A program made the position numbers and the translations under genes. From Bacteroidota bacterium (GTDB lineage Bacteria; Bacteroidota; Bacteroidia; Cytophagales; Cyclobacteriaceae): 64,000 bases of DNA. Each line of letters opens with the position of its first letter. Position 1 is the first letter of the stretch. The notes beneath the pieces were generated by a model that saw only the letters and a program-made list of their open reading frames with translations, was not told the DNA's origin and did not search any database. Below, one piece after another: positions 17,261 through 26,192 of this stretch. The stretch is taken from the NCBI GenBank assembly GCA_023428695.1, contig JAEYWY010000013.1, positions 53,576 through 117,575 of the forward strand, written 5' to 3'.

Positions 17261-17419
17261 TCGACTGCCACATTGCAACAGCATCCGGAATCGTTTCCGG
17301 TATCGATTTTCTGGAAAAATTCCTTACATCTAAAACGTTTTCGCCCGCGTTTCCTGTACCTTTTTCCGCCTTAGTCGAGTCATACGACCGGCGAATGCAA
17401 ACATATTTACCCGACCAGA

Positions 17420-20368
17420 ATGAGAAGTCTTTTTGTCGCTCTACTGATTTCAGTTTTCCTTTTTTCATGTAGCACACCGTCAGAAAAGAAACGCCCACGG
17501 GAAGCCTGGGTGATCCGATCCGTCCTTGATCAACAGCCACGTATCATCAGCATTGCGCTTCATGATAATCTTTGGGTGGCGTACAGCACCCAATACGGAT
17601 CTCTGTTTAAAGCGTGGTCAGGCGGAATAAATTTCGACGGGCCTGTTTACACCAGTGCTCACGGGCCACAGCCAACCACCCAGGGTTCAACATACCTTGA
17701 AGAAGCGGTAACCAATCCGTGGAGGGTTGTCGGCGGTGGTGAATCTGTTAAACCCAACATTATTTACAAAGGGCATCGTTTCACCAACGGTCAGGTTACG
17801 TTGTTGTATGTGCTCGACGCTAATGGAACAAAGATATCAGTCTCGGAAACTCCCGAGTACGCCGACGGCGCGGATGGCAAGACATCATTCGAACGAGCTT
17901 TTGTTGTCTCTGGCCTTCCCGATGGAAGAACCCTTACACTTAGCATGCGCGTAACCTCTGTCGTTGCACCCGATGATATCAATGCACCCTCATTTACAAT
18001 TGAGAAGACAAGCGAGGAAACGATTGACGAAAAAAGGTACCTCATTGTTGATGGTGTTCTTTCGCTTAACAACGGAAACAACAAGTTCGTCGTCCGTCTC
18101 TCCGGGAGACCGGTAGCAAAACAAGGCGAAACTGCTCTCGTTGGTGAAGGTGCCGTTCAGGCACTCATGGCAAAAAGTGATTGCAACACATGTCATAACC
18201 GTGATGTGAAAACAGTTGGTCCGGCTTACATTGAAATCGCGCGTCGTTATGACACATCGCCACAGCGCAAGGAATCACTCATCCAAAAAATCAAGGATGG
18301 CGGTGCGGGCAATTGGGGTGACGTTCCGATGACAGCCCATCCAAATCTTTCTGTCGAAGATGCCGCGACAATGGTTGATTATATACTCGCTCTGGATGCG
18401 AAAGAGGAAGCAGAAGCTGCGGCTAACAAGCTGATGCCAAAACCTTCCTATGAAGTGAAATTCACACCGGTTGATCCGCAACAATTCGATTTTACAACGG
18501 AACATCCGGGTATAGCGGTTAACGTGTATAAGTTTGATGAACTCGTAAGTGATTTTCCTGCTGTCAACGATGAAATTCTACCGATGGTCGCCGGCGTAGC
18601 CAACACCATTCACTTCAATGAAAATGATTTTGGAAACCTGACCGAGAATTTTGTCGTCCATGCAACTGGATTTATCACCGTGAAACAAACCACCAACCTC
18701 GTGTTCCGACTCGTGAGTGATGACGGTTCGAAGTTGTGGGTTGACAATAAACTTGTCGTGGACAATGGTGGTAATCACGGCCTTGATCCGCGCGACGGTG
18801 AAATAATTCTAAAGGCCGGCAAACACCCCTTCCGTATCGAATACTTTCAGGGTGGCGGGGGAAAGGGGCTGTCATTTCAATGGCGCCCTCACGGATCGGA
18901 AGAGTTTGTTGTCGCGCCTCCGGAATTGTTTTCATTCAGTGGAAAGGATATAAAGCGGACGCAAGAAGCTCCGGTGGCGATAAAAAAAGATCTCGTTCCC
19001 GGTGATGGCTCAGCTCTCGTCGATGTTCATCCCGCGTTCACGCTTTCACAGGCACGCCCTGCAGATTTCAAACCCAAGGTTGGTGGTATGGATTTTCTTT
19101 CCGATGGCAGGCTCGTTGTCAGTACCTGGGATTCATTGGGTTCAGTATTCCTGCTTGACGGAGTTTCCAAAGGCGCCGGGAACATTACCGTGAAGCGTAT
19201 TGCATTCGGGCTCGCCGAACCGCTCGGTGTGAAAGTTGTCGACGACGAGATCTATGTTTTGCAGAAACAGGAACTCACCAAACTCATCGATCACAACAAC
19301 GACGATGTGATCGATGAATATGAAACGATTTGCAACGGCTGGCGTGTGTCTGCAAACTTCCACGAATTTGCTTTTGGTCTGCTTTACAAAGACGGGTACT
19401 TCTACGGAACACTGGCGACGGCAATTAACCCCGGTGGCGCCAGTACCAAACCACAGATCCCGGATCGTGGCAAGGCGGTGAAGATATCGAAAGAGGACGG
19501 ATCGTTTTCTTTCGTAGCAAGCGGTTTAAGAACGCCAAATGGTATCGGATTCGGAGTTGATGATGAGATTTATATTGCAGATAATCAGGGTGACTGGCTG
19601 CCAGCGAGCAAAATCATCCACCTTCAGGAAGGCGCCTGGTACGGTTCGCGTTCGGTCGACTTCGAAGGTACCGCCAACGCAACGGAGACGTTACCGGTTG
19701 TATGGCTTCCCCAGGATGAAATCGGAAACTCACCAAGTCAACCCGCACCGCTGAATGTAGGTCCCTATAGAAATCAAATGATTCATGGTGAGGTTACGCA
19801 CGGTGGTATCAAGCGCGTGTTCGCCGAAAAGGTTAACGGCCAGTATCAGGGCGCGGTTTTCAGATTTACACAGGGCCTTGAAGCGGGTGTTAACCGTATT
19901 GTATGGGGCCCGGATAGCGCGCTGTATATCGGTGGCGTGGGTTCTACAGGTAACTGGGGTCATTATGGAAAGCTTGATCATGGCCTGCAACGCCTGCGTT
20001 ACAACGGTTCGTCTGTTTTTGAAATGCTTGCAGTTCGCGCCCAGCCGGATGGTATTGAGATCGAGTTCACAGAACCTGTTGCAAAGGATGCGATTAAGGC
20101 TGAAAACTTTAATATCAGTCAGTGGTGGTATAAGCCTACAGAAAATTATGGCGGACCGAAACTGGATGAAGAGCGCCTCGCTGTAAAAAGTATTATCGCA
20201 TCCGAAGACGGGACACGCATAAAACTTGTCCTCAGCAATATGAAACCTCGTCACGTGGTTTATGTGAGGCTGAACAAGGCTGATGTGAAAAGCGCTTCAG
20301 GCTCCGAATTGTGGTCGACGGAAGCGTGGTACACGATGAACTCTATTCCCGGTAATCAGATTCCATAA
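17420..20368 (+). CDS. Lipoprotein with cytochrome c, PA14 and sorbosone-dehydrogenase-like propeller
   Basis: A 982-aa lipoprotein (lipobox Cys at 17, FLFSC). Residues about 25-240 form a beta-rich N-terminal module with a tryptophan-rich start. A class I cytochrome c domain follows (about 243-330) with haem motif CNTCH at 255-259 and a likely distal ligand M304. A PA14 sugar-binding-type domain comes next (about 360-505, with LVSDDGSKLWVDNKLVV), then a beta-propeller like glucose/sorbosone dehydrogenases (about 545-870, with GLRTPNGIGFG) and a short C-terminal Ig-like module. It is probably exported, tethered to the outer membrane, and oxidises a carbohydrate with electrons leaving through haem. 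No PQQ site can be confirmed. It lies directly upstream of the galactoside cluster, which fits a role with sugars. Confidence 0.85.
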   Translation: MRSLFVALLISVFLFSCSTPSEKKRPREAWVIRSVLDQQPRIISIALHDNLWVAYSTQYGSLFKAWSGGINFDGPVYTSAHGPQPTTQGSTYLEEAVTNPWRVVGGGESVKPNIIYKGHRFTNGQVTLLYVLDANGTKISVSETPEYADGADGKTSFERAFVVSGLPDGRTLTLSMRVTSVVAPDDINAPSFTIEKTSEETIDEKRYLIVDGVLSLNNGNNKFVVRLSGRPVAKQGETALVGEGAVQALMAKSDCNTCHNRDVKTVGPAYIEIARRYDTSPQRKESLIQKIKDGGAGNWGDVPMTAHPNLSVEDAATMVDYILALDAKEEAEAAANKLMPKPSYEVKFTPVDPQQFDFTTEHPGIAVNVYKFDELVSDFPAVNDEILPMVAGVANTIHFNENDFGNLTENFVVHATGFITVKQTTNLVFRLVSDDGSKLWVDNKLVVDNGGNHGLDPRDGEIILKAGKHPFRIEYFQGGGGKGLSFQWRPHGSEEFVVAPPELFSFSGKDIKRTQEAPVAIKKDLVPGDGSALVDVHPAFTLSQARPADFKPKVGGMDFLSDGRLVVSTWDSLGSVFLLDGVSKGAGNITVKRIAFGLAEPLGVKVVDDEIYVLQKQELTKLIDHNNDDVIDEYETICNGWRVSANFHEFAFGLLYKDGYFYGTLATAINPGGASTKPQIPDRGKAVKISKEDGSFSFVASGLRTPNGIGFGVDDEIYIADNQGDWLPASKIIHLQEGAWYGSRSVDFEGTANATETLPVVWLPQDEIGNSPSQPAPLNVGPYRNQMIHGEVTHGGIKRVFAEKVNGQYQGAVFRFTQGLEAGVNRIVWGPDSALYIGGVGSTGNWGHYGKLDHGLQRLRYNGSSVFEMLAVRAQPDGIEIEFTEPVAKDAIKAENFNISQWWYKPTENYGGPKLDEERLAVKSIIASEDGTRIKLVLSNMKPRHVVYVRLNKADVKSASGSELWSTEAWYTMNSIPGNQIP

Positions 20369-20600
20369 CGCACAAATTTCCGGGAATTACCTAAGGGTGT
20401 GGTATGTGTAATGTGTACATACCGCGGGAATTGCATCAGTTTGTTATAGTCAGAAATCACGAATATCTCCGCAGCGAAATTTCCTCCGTAGCGGGTAAAT
20501 GCTACTTTTACTTCGCCGGTGACTACAACGATGACCGTGTATGATTACAGCATGTGTTGGGTCGCCGCACTTTAATAACAATCGATTATAATCTGAAAAT

Positions 20601-22445
20601 ATGGAACGTGTTTCTACGGCCCGGTTATTCTTATTACTCCTGATTTGTTCATGTGCATCTGTCAGTGCGCAGGAGTGGAAACTTGCGAACCCGCGTATTG
20701 TCACGTCGTGGGGTGAAAAACTCGATCCGAAAAACGTACACCCTGAATATCCGCGACCACAAATGGTTCGCGACAGGTGGATGAACCTCAATGGCCTCTG
20801 GAGTTATGCGATCGTATCTGCCGATGCAGCGAAACCTGCCTCGTGGCAGGGTGATATTCTCGTTCCGTTTCCTGTTGAGTCCGCGCTTTCGGGTGTAGGG
20901 AAAACGGTTGGCAAGGAGAACAAACTTTGGTATAGACGCACCGTTGTGATTCCGACGGCAATGCGCAAGGGTAAGCATTTGTTACACTTCGGCGCCGTTG
21001 ACTGGCGCTGCGAAGTTTTTGTTAATGGAAAACCGGCTGGCGTTCACGAAGGCGGCTACGATCCGTTTTATTTTGACATAACCAGTCTGGTCACGAAATC
21101 GGGACCACAGGAGATTGTTTTGGCTGCATGGGATCCGACAGACGAAGGACCGCAGCCGCGTGGAAAGCAGGTAAAGAAACCGCAAAGTATCTGGTACACA
21201 CCTGTAACGGGTATCTGGCAGACGGTATGGCTCGAATCCGTACCTGAGACGTACATCGCATCAACGCGTCAAACAGCTGAGTTTGATTCGAGAACTCTTC
21301 ACGTGAACGCCGTCATTGAAGGACAACGCAGCGGTGATCGCCTTCGGGTTTCGGTGTGGGACGGAACTTCGAAAATTGGTGAGGTGGAGCAGGAAGGAGC
21401 GTCGGTATCAATTCCTGTGAAGGACGTCCAAATCTGGGCACCCGATGCACCAAAACTTTATGATCTGCAATTGAGCATTGTTCGCAAAGGCAAAGTCGTC
21501 GACGAAATCAGAAGCTATTTTGCCATGCGCAAGATTTCAGTAGCGAAAGACGCTAACGGTGTGCAGCGCATGTTGTTGAATGACAAGTTTTTGTTTCAGT
21601 TCGGACCATTAGACCAGGGGTGGTGGCCCGACGGCCTATACACGGCGCCCTCGGATGAAGCCCTCCAGTTTGATGTCATCAAAACAAAAGAAATGGGTTT
21701 CAACATGATCCGGAAACACGTTAAGGTTGAGCCTGCACGTTGGTACTACCACTGTGACAAACTCGGTATGCTGGTATGGCAGGACATGCCCAGCGGCGAC
21801 CTGGGCAACCATTGGGATAGCCGCCCTGGTGTTGTGGGAGTTGCCACCTCCCGGGAACGGACTCCCGGGTCTGAGTCGATTTTCCGTAAGGAGTGGCGTG
21901 CCATCATGAATGCGAATTATAACTTTCCTTCCATTGTGGTCTGGGTGCCTTTTAACGAAGCATGGGGCCAATTCAAAACAAAAGAGATTGTTGACTTCAC
22001 AAGGGAAATTGATCCGACGCGGCTTGTCAATGAGGCGAGTGGGGGTAATTTTCATTACACCGGCGATATTCTGGATATTCACAATTACCCGGCGCCTGTG
22101 TTACCCGATCCGACCTACTTCGGCGAAAAACACGTACTGGTGCTCGGCGAATACGGCGGTTTGGGTTTGCCAATCGACGGCCATACCTGGCAAACGAAGG
22201 ACAATTGGGGCTATCAATCTTTTACGTCTGTTGAGGACTTGCAAAAACGCTACGAACGCTTTATCACGGATATGCAGGCGCTGATTCGGGCGGGCTTGTC
22301 GGCCGCGGTCTACACGCAGACAACCGATGTTGAGATCGAAACCAACGGTTTGATGACTTACGATCGTAAGGTAATCAAGATGCCTGCGGAGTCTCTCAGG
22401 AAGGCCCATGCACCCCTTTATCAAATTGCAGTTCCCATCAAGTAA
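20601..22445 (+). CDS. Secreted glycoside hydrolase family 2 enzyme (beta-galactosidase-like)
   Basis: A 614-aa protein with a signal peptide (cleavage near SVSA-Q). GH2 modules are in order: a sugar-binding jelly roll (about 55-215), an immunoglobulin-like domain (215-310) and a TIM barrel (315-614). The acid/base is E453 in PFNEAWG and the nucleophile E517 in LGEYGG. The barrel has the GH2 stretch NMIRKHVKVEPARWYYHCD. It is shorter than E. coli LacZ because it lacks the extra C-terminal domains. GH2 includes galactosidases, glucuronidases and mannosidases. The galK, galE and galM genes that follow favour a galactoside substrate (inference). It heads the cluster, 232 bases after the previous gene. 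Confidence 0.9.
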   Translation: MERVSTARLFLLLLICSCASVSAQEWKLANPRIVTSWGEKLDPKNVHPEYPRPQMVRDRWMNLNGLWSYAIVSADAAKPASWQGDILVPFPVESALSGVGKTVGKENKLWYRRTVVIPTAMRKGKHLLHFGAVDWRCEVFVNGKPAGVHEGGYDPFYFDITSLVTKSGPQEIVLAAWDPTDEGPQPRGKQVKKPQSIWYTPVTGIWQTVWLESVPETYIASTRQTAEFDSRTLHVNAVIEGQRSGDRLRVSVWDGTSKIGEVEQEGASVSIPVKDVQIWAPDAPKLYDLQLSIVRKGKVVDEIRSYFAMRKISVAKDANGVQRMLLNDKFLFQFGPLDQGWWPDGLYTAPSDEALQFDVIKTKEMGFNMIRKHVKVEPARWYYHCDKLGMLVWQDMPSGDLGNHWDSRPGVVGVATSRERTPGSESIFRKEWRAIMNANYNFPSIVVWVPFNEAWGQFKTKEIVDFTREIDPTRLVNEASGGNFHYTGDILDIHNYPAPVLPDPTYFGEKHVLVLGEYGGLGLPIDGHTWQTKDNWGYQSFTSVEDLQKRYERFITDMQALIRAGLSAAVYTQTTDVEIETNGLMTYDRKVIKMPAESLRKAHAPLYQIAVPIK

Positions 22446-22565
22446 TTTCATCGTGCGCTGTCAGAATTGCTGGCGCCACTTTAAGAAAAGCTCTCTGATC
22501 AAGGGCGACCGGATTTAAGATTTTTATTGTATCATTGACAAAAATTTTCGCGGTCACCTTTCACC

Positions 22566-23753
22566 ATGGCATCTGTTTATCCTGAGGTTCATGAAAAGTT
22601 TGTAAGTCTCTTCAATTCTGAACCGGTGATCGTTCGTTCCCCCGGGCGTATTAATCTTATCGGTGAACACACCGATTACAACGGTGGATTTGTCATGCCT
22701 GCGGCGATCAATTATGATACGGTATTTGCAATCGCTCCCGCTACGGATGAAGTATCTGAAGTATATTCGGTCAAATATGATGAGCGTTTTGAAGTAATTC
22801 CTGCTGCAGTCGTACCGGTGGAAAGTCCCAAATGGGCGAACTACCTCCTTGGTGTGATCAGGCAACTTCAACTTCGCGGCTTGCATGTGGCGCCGTTCAA
22901 ATGCGTTTTTGGCGGCAACGTCCCTTTGGGCGCCGGGTTATCGTCATCAGCATCCGTTGAGTGCGGTTTCGTTTTTGCGCTCAACGAGCTTAACAGCTTT
23001 GAACTTCCGCGTATTGAAATGATTCACATCGCACAATGGGCGGAACACAATTTCGCTGGTGTCAAGTGTGGTATCATGGATCAGTTTGCCAGTATGATGG
23101 GCAGGAAAGGACATGTTATTGTCCTCGACTGTCGTTCTCTTGAATTCACGTATTCGCCGCTTCGCCTTCCTGATCACGATATTGTATTGTGCGATACCCA
23201 TGTTAAACATTCCCTTGTTGATTCCCAGTACAATCAACGCCGCCTTCAATGCGAGGCGGGTGTCAACCTGTTGAAGAAATATCACCCTGATGTGACGTTG
23301 CTCCGCGATGTTTCCGCAGAAATGCTGCGTCGACACGAGAATGAGTTTGAGCAGAAAGTTTTTGACAGGTGCCTGTACGTTGTTCAGGAGATTCGTCGTG
23401 TTGAAGAAGCTGCCTCGGATCTCGCTGCTGATCGGCTTCAGGCGTTCGGTGAAAAGATGTATCAGACACATGATGGTCTGTCACGCCTTTATGAGGTCAG
23501 CTGCAAAGAACTGGATTTCCTCGTCAGCCAGGCAAAATCTTCAAATGTTGTTGGTGCAAGGATGATGGGTGGTGGTTTTGGCGGATGTACAATCAACATC
23601 GTTTCGCGAAATGAAACAGAAAAATTCATCGAAAAAACAGGCCGCGCCTATAAACAGGAATTTGGAATCGATATGGGCAGTTATGTCGTCAGCATTGAAG
23701 ACGGAACAAGTGTCGTCAATTCAAACCATGTGGAACACATGCGCGTGGAATAA
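22566..23753 (+). CDS. galK: Galactokinase
   Basis: A 395-aa GHMP kinase that phosphorylates galactose at C1 with ATP, the first committed step of the Leloir pathway. It has the galactokinase signature RSPGRINLIGEHTDYNGG (about 21-38). The ATP-binding GHMP motif is PLGAGLSSSASVE (about 120-132) and motif 3 is MMGGGFGGC near residue 337. Catalytic Asp is expected in GIMDQFAS. Length is normal for the family. The gene is 120 bases after the GH2 gene and 30 before galE, consistent with one operon. Confidence 0.97.
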   Translation: MASVYPEVHEKFVSLFNSEPVIVRSPGRINLIGEHTDYNGGFVMPAAINYDTVFAIAPATDEVSEVYSVKYDERFEVIPAAVVPVESPKWANYLLGVIRQLQLRGLHVAPFKCVFGGNVPLGAGLSSSASVECGFVFALNELNSFELPRIEMIHIAQWAEHNFAGVKCGIMDQFASMMGRKGHVIVLDCRSLEFTYSPLRLPDHDIVLCDTHVKHSLVDSQYNQRRLQCEAGVNLLKKYHPDVTLLRDVSAEMLRRHENEFEQKVFDRCLYVVQEIRRVEEAASDLAADRLQAFGEKMYQTHDGLSRLYEVSCKELDFLVSQAKSSNVVGARMMGGGFGGCTINIVSRNETEKFIEKTGRAYKQEFGIDMGSYVVSIEDGTSVVNSNHVEHMRVE

Positions 23754-23783
23754 CAAATAGGATAAATAAAAATAATTAAGGCT

Positions 23784-24824
23784 TTGAAGAAGATTTTGGT
23801 AACAGGCGGAACAGGATACATTGGTTCCCATACAGTGGTTGAGCTTGTACGTGAAGGTTTTGATGTTGTCATTGTTGATGATCTGTCAAATTCCCAGATT
23901 GAAGTCCTGGACGGAATTGAAAAGATATGCGGCAAAAGGCCGGAGCTTCATACGTTCGATTTGTGTAATGAAGCGGAGTTGAACGAGTTACTGGACAAGC
24001 ATCCTGACATCGATGGTATTATTCATTTCGCCGCCAGCAAGGCCGTTGGCGAGTCAGTTGAAAAGCCACTGCATTACTATCGTAACAACCTTTTCTCTCT
24101 CGTGTTTTTGCTCGAGGCAATGAAGCGATTGAATATACCCGACATCGTGTTCTCATCATCATGTACCGTGTACGGTCAGCCGGATGTATTGCCCGTTACA
24201 GAAGCAACGCCGTTTAAACCGGCCGAGTCTCCCTATGGCAATACAAAACAGATTTGTGAAGAAATACTTCGTGATACGTGTCGCGCTACTCCGCAAATCA
24301 ACGCAATCTCACTTCGATATTTTAATCCGGTTGGGGCACATGAGTCCGCGCTGATAGGTGAGCTTCCGATTGGCGCGCCAAACAACCTCGTGCCATTTAT
24401 CACCCAGACCGCCGCGGGACTCAGAAAAGAACTCCTTGTTTTTGGTAATGACTACGATACGCCTGACGGCTCTGCAGTTCGTGACTATATTCACGTGGTC
24501 GATCTTGCAATCGCTCACGTGGCCGCTGTGAAACGACTTGTTAACAAAGAACAAAAAAATAATTTCGAATTCTATAATCTCGGAACCGGTAAGGGTATGA
24601 GTGTGCTCGAAATTATCCGCGTATTCGAAAATGTAAACGGAGTCAAGGTGAATTATCGCATTGTTGACAGAAGACCTGGTGACGTGGAGAAGATTTATGC
24701 CGACACCAGTCTTGCCAACCGGGAACTCGGCTGGAGAACAACGCGCGATGCCGAAGACATGATGCGCTCAGCATGGAAGTGGCAACAATATGTCGTTGAA
24801 TCTAAAATGATGAAGTCTCTCTGA
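23784..24824 (+). CDS. galE: UDP-glucose 4-epimerase
   Basis: A 346-aa short-chain dehydrogenase-type epimerase interconverting UDP-galactose and UDP-glucose. The N-terminus carries the NAD-binding GGTGYIGSH motif (about 8-16), and the catalytic Ser/Tyr-Lys set is in SSSCTVYG and SPYGNTK. The reading frame starts with TTG (23784) immediately before KKILVTGG. No ATG lies further upstream in frame at a sensible distance, so a TTG start is most likely. It sits between galK and galM. Confidence 0.96.
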   Translation: MKKILVTGGTGYIGSHTVVELVREGFDVVIVDDLSNSQIEVLDGIEKICGKRPELHTFDLCNEAELNELLDKHPDIDGIIHFAASKAVGESVEKPLHYYRNNLFSLVFLLEAMKRLNIPDIVFSSSCTVYGQPDVLPVTEATPFKPAESPYGNTKQICEEILRDTCRATPQINAISLRYFNPVGAHESALIGELPIGAPNNLVPFITQTAAGLRKELLVFGNDYDTPDGSAVRDYIHVVDLAIAHVAAVKRLVNKEQKNNFEFYNLGTGKGMSVLEIIRVFENVNGVKVNYRIVDRRPGDVEKIYADTSLANRELGWRTTRDAEDMMRSAWKWQQYVVESKMMKSL

Positions 24825-24848
24825 ATAAAAACCCTTAAACCTGTAATC

Positions 24849-26009
24849 ATGCGCCCACTTATTCAAACCACATTCGCCGTCAGTTTGGCAGCGGGAGTTT
24901 TTTTCTCCTGCGGATCGGGAACCAAAACCGCCGAAGTGGCAAATGACACAACTGCAAATGAATCAACAACTATGCAAAAAGAACTTTTTGGAACGACTCC
25001 TGAAGGCCAGGAGGTTTACCGGTATGTGATGAAGAACAAGAACGGTATCGAGATTCACGTCATCAACTACGGTGCCATCATCACCCACCTGAAAACACCT
25101 GATTCATCCGGCAAGTTCGACGACATCGTTCTCGGATATGACCAGTTACAGGGTTATCTGGATTCGTCGCCCTACTTTGGCGCGATCGTCGGGCGATTTG
25201 GGAATCGCATTGCAAAAGGAAAGTTCACGCTTGATGGTACAACGTACTCGCTGGCCGGAAACAATAATGGTCAGCATCTGCATGGTGGTATAAAGGGATT
25301 CGATAAAGTATACTGGAATATTGATCCTGTATCACCTACAAAACTCAAATTGACATATCGTAGCAAGGATATGGAGGAAGGATACCCCGGTAACCTTGAC
25401 GTGACCGTTTACTATACCCTCACAGAGGATAACGCACTTGAAATTGAGTATGAAGCGACGACGGATAAGAAGACCGTCGTGAATCTTACCCAGCATTCTT
25501 ATTTCAACCTGACCGGTGCAAAGCGTGACATACTTGATCACGTACTGACGATTTACGCGGACCGTTATGTGCCGGTTGACAAAGTCTTGATTCCTGTTGG
25601 CGATCTCAAGCCTGTTAACGGCACACCATTTGACTTCACCAATCCCACACCGGTTGGTCAGCGTATTAATGACAACCATGAGCAACTTAAACTCGGTGGT
25701 GGCTATGACCATTGCTGGGTATTGAACGGACAGGATTCGCTGAAGACAGCCGCTTCATTGTATGATCCGTCTTCGGGGCGGTATGTTGAAGTCCTGACTA
25801 CAGAGCCTGGTATACAATTTTATTCAGGAAACTTCCTCGATGGTACGATCACCGGAAAAGGGGGAGTAACATATACCCACCGTTACGGCCTTTGCCTGGA
25901 AACGGAACACTTTCCGGATTCACCGAATCGCCCCGAGTACCCTTCAGTTGTGTTGAACCCGGGTGAAGTTTATAAGACAACAACTATCTATCGTTTCGGA
26001 ACACGATAG
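24849..26009 (+). CDS. galM: Galactose mutarotase (aldose 1-epimerase), lipoprotein
   Basis: A 386-aa aldose 1-epimerase converting beta- to alpha-galactose for galactokinase. The N-terminal signal has a lipobox (Cys at about 21 in FFSCGS), so the enzyme is exported and lipid-anchored. A Thr/Asn-rich linker leads to the enzyme proper. Landmarks are GRFGNRIAKGKF, the catalytic His region LTQHSYFNLTG and the general base Glu in CLETEHFPDSPN. A periplasmic or surface location suggests it acts on sugar released by the exported GH2 enzyme before uptake by the symporter two genes on. Confidence 0.93.
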   Translation: MRPLIQTTFAVSLAAGVFFSCGSGTKTAEVANDTTANESTTMQKELFGTTPEGQEVYRYVMKNKNGIEIHVINYGAIITHLKTPDSSGKFDDIVLGYDQLQGYLDSSPYFGAIVGRFGNRIAKGKFTLDGTTYSLAGNNNGQHLHGGIKGFDKVYWNIDPVSPTKLKLTYRSKDMEEGYPGNLDVTVYYTLTEDNALEIEYEATTDKKTVVNLTQHSYFNLTGAKRDILDHVLTIYADRYVPVDKVLIPVGDLKPVNGTPFDFTNPTPVGQRINDNHEQLKLGGGYDHCWVLNGQDSLKTAASLYDPSSGRYVEVLTTEPGIQFYSGNFLDGTITGKGGVTYTHRYGLCLETEHFPDSPNRPEYPSVVLNPGEVYKTTTIYRFGTR

Positions 26010-26028
26010 GTTATTTAACCAGATATTT

Positions 26029-26071
26029 GTCATCGCCGTGCACCCTGCAAGGATGTAAGGCGATGACTTTT
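26029..26071 (+). terminator. Candidate terminator after galM
   Basis: GTCATCGCC (26029-26037) is the exact complement of GGCGATGAC (26059-26067), followed by TTTT. The loop is long (21 bases), so activity may be partial. It would separate galM from the symporter gene. Confidence 0.55.
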
Positions 26072-26084
26072 GTCATGTGAAAAA

Positions 26085-26099
26085 GTGTCATCGTGACAC
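26085..26099. promoter_or_regulatory. Palindrome upstream of the sugar symporter gene
   Basis: GTGTCATCGTGACAC is a perfect palindrome (6-base arms, 3-base centre) about 95 bases before the symporter start, just right of the candidate terminator. Size and position fit a repressor or activator operator, but no regulator is identified. Confidence 0.4.
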
Positions 26100-26192
26100 C
26101 AGATTCTTTAGTCTTGCAAAAGGGTGTGAGAGTTCGATCCAATTGTTATATTTCGCCGTTTTAATTATTGCCTACCTACAACGCTATAACAA

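Noticed and set aside
20401..20423. Inverted repeat GGTATGT/ACATACC upstream of the GH2 gene
   Set aside because: Short arms, no T tract and no repeated copy; likely incidental, though an operator is not excluded.
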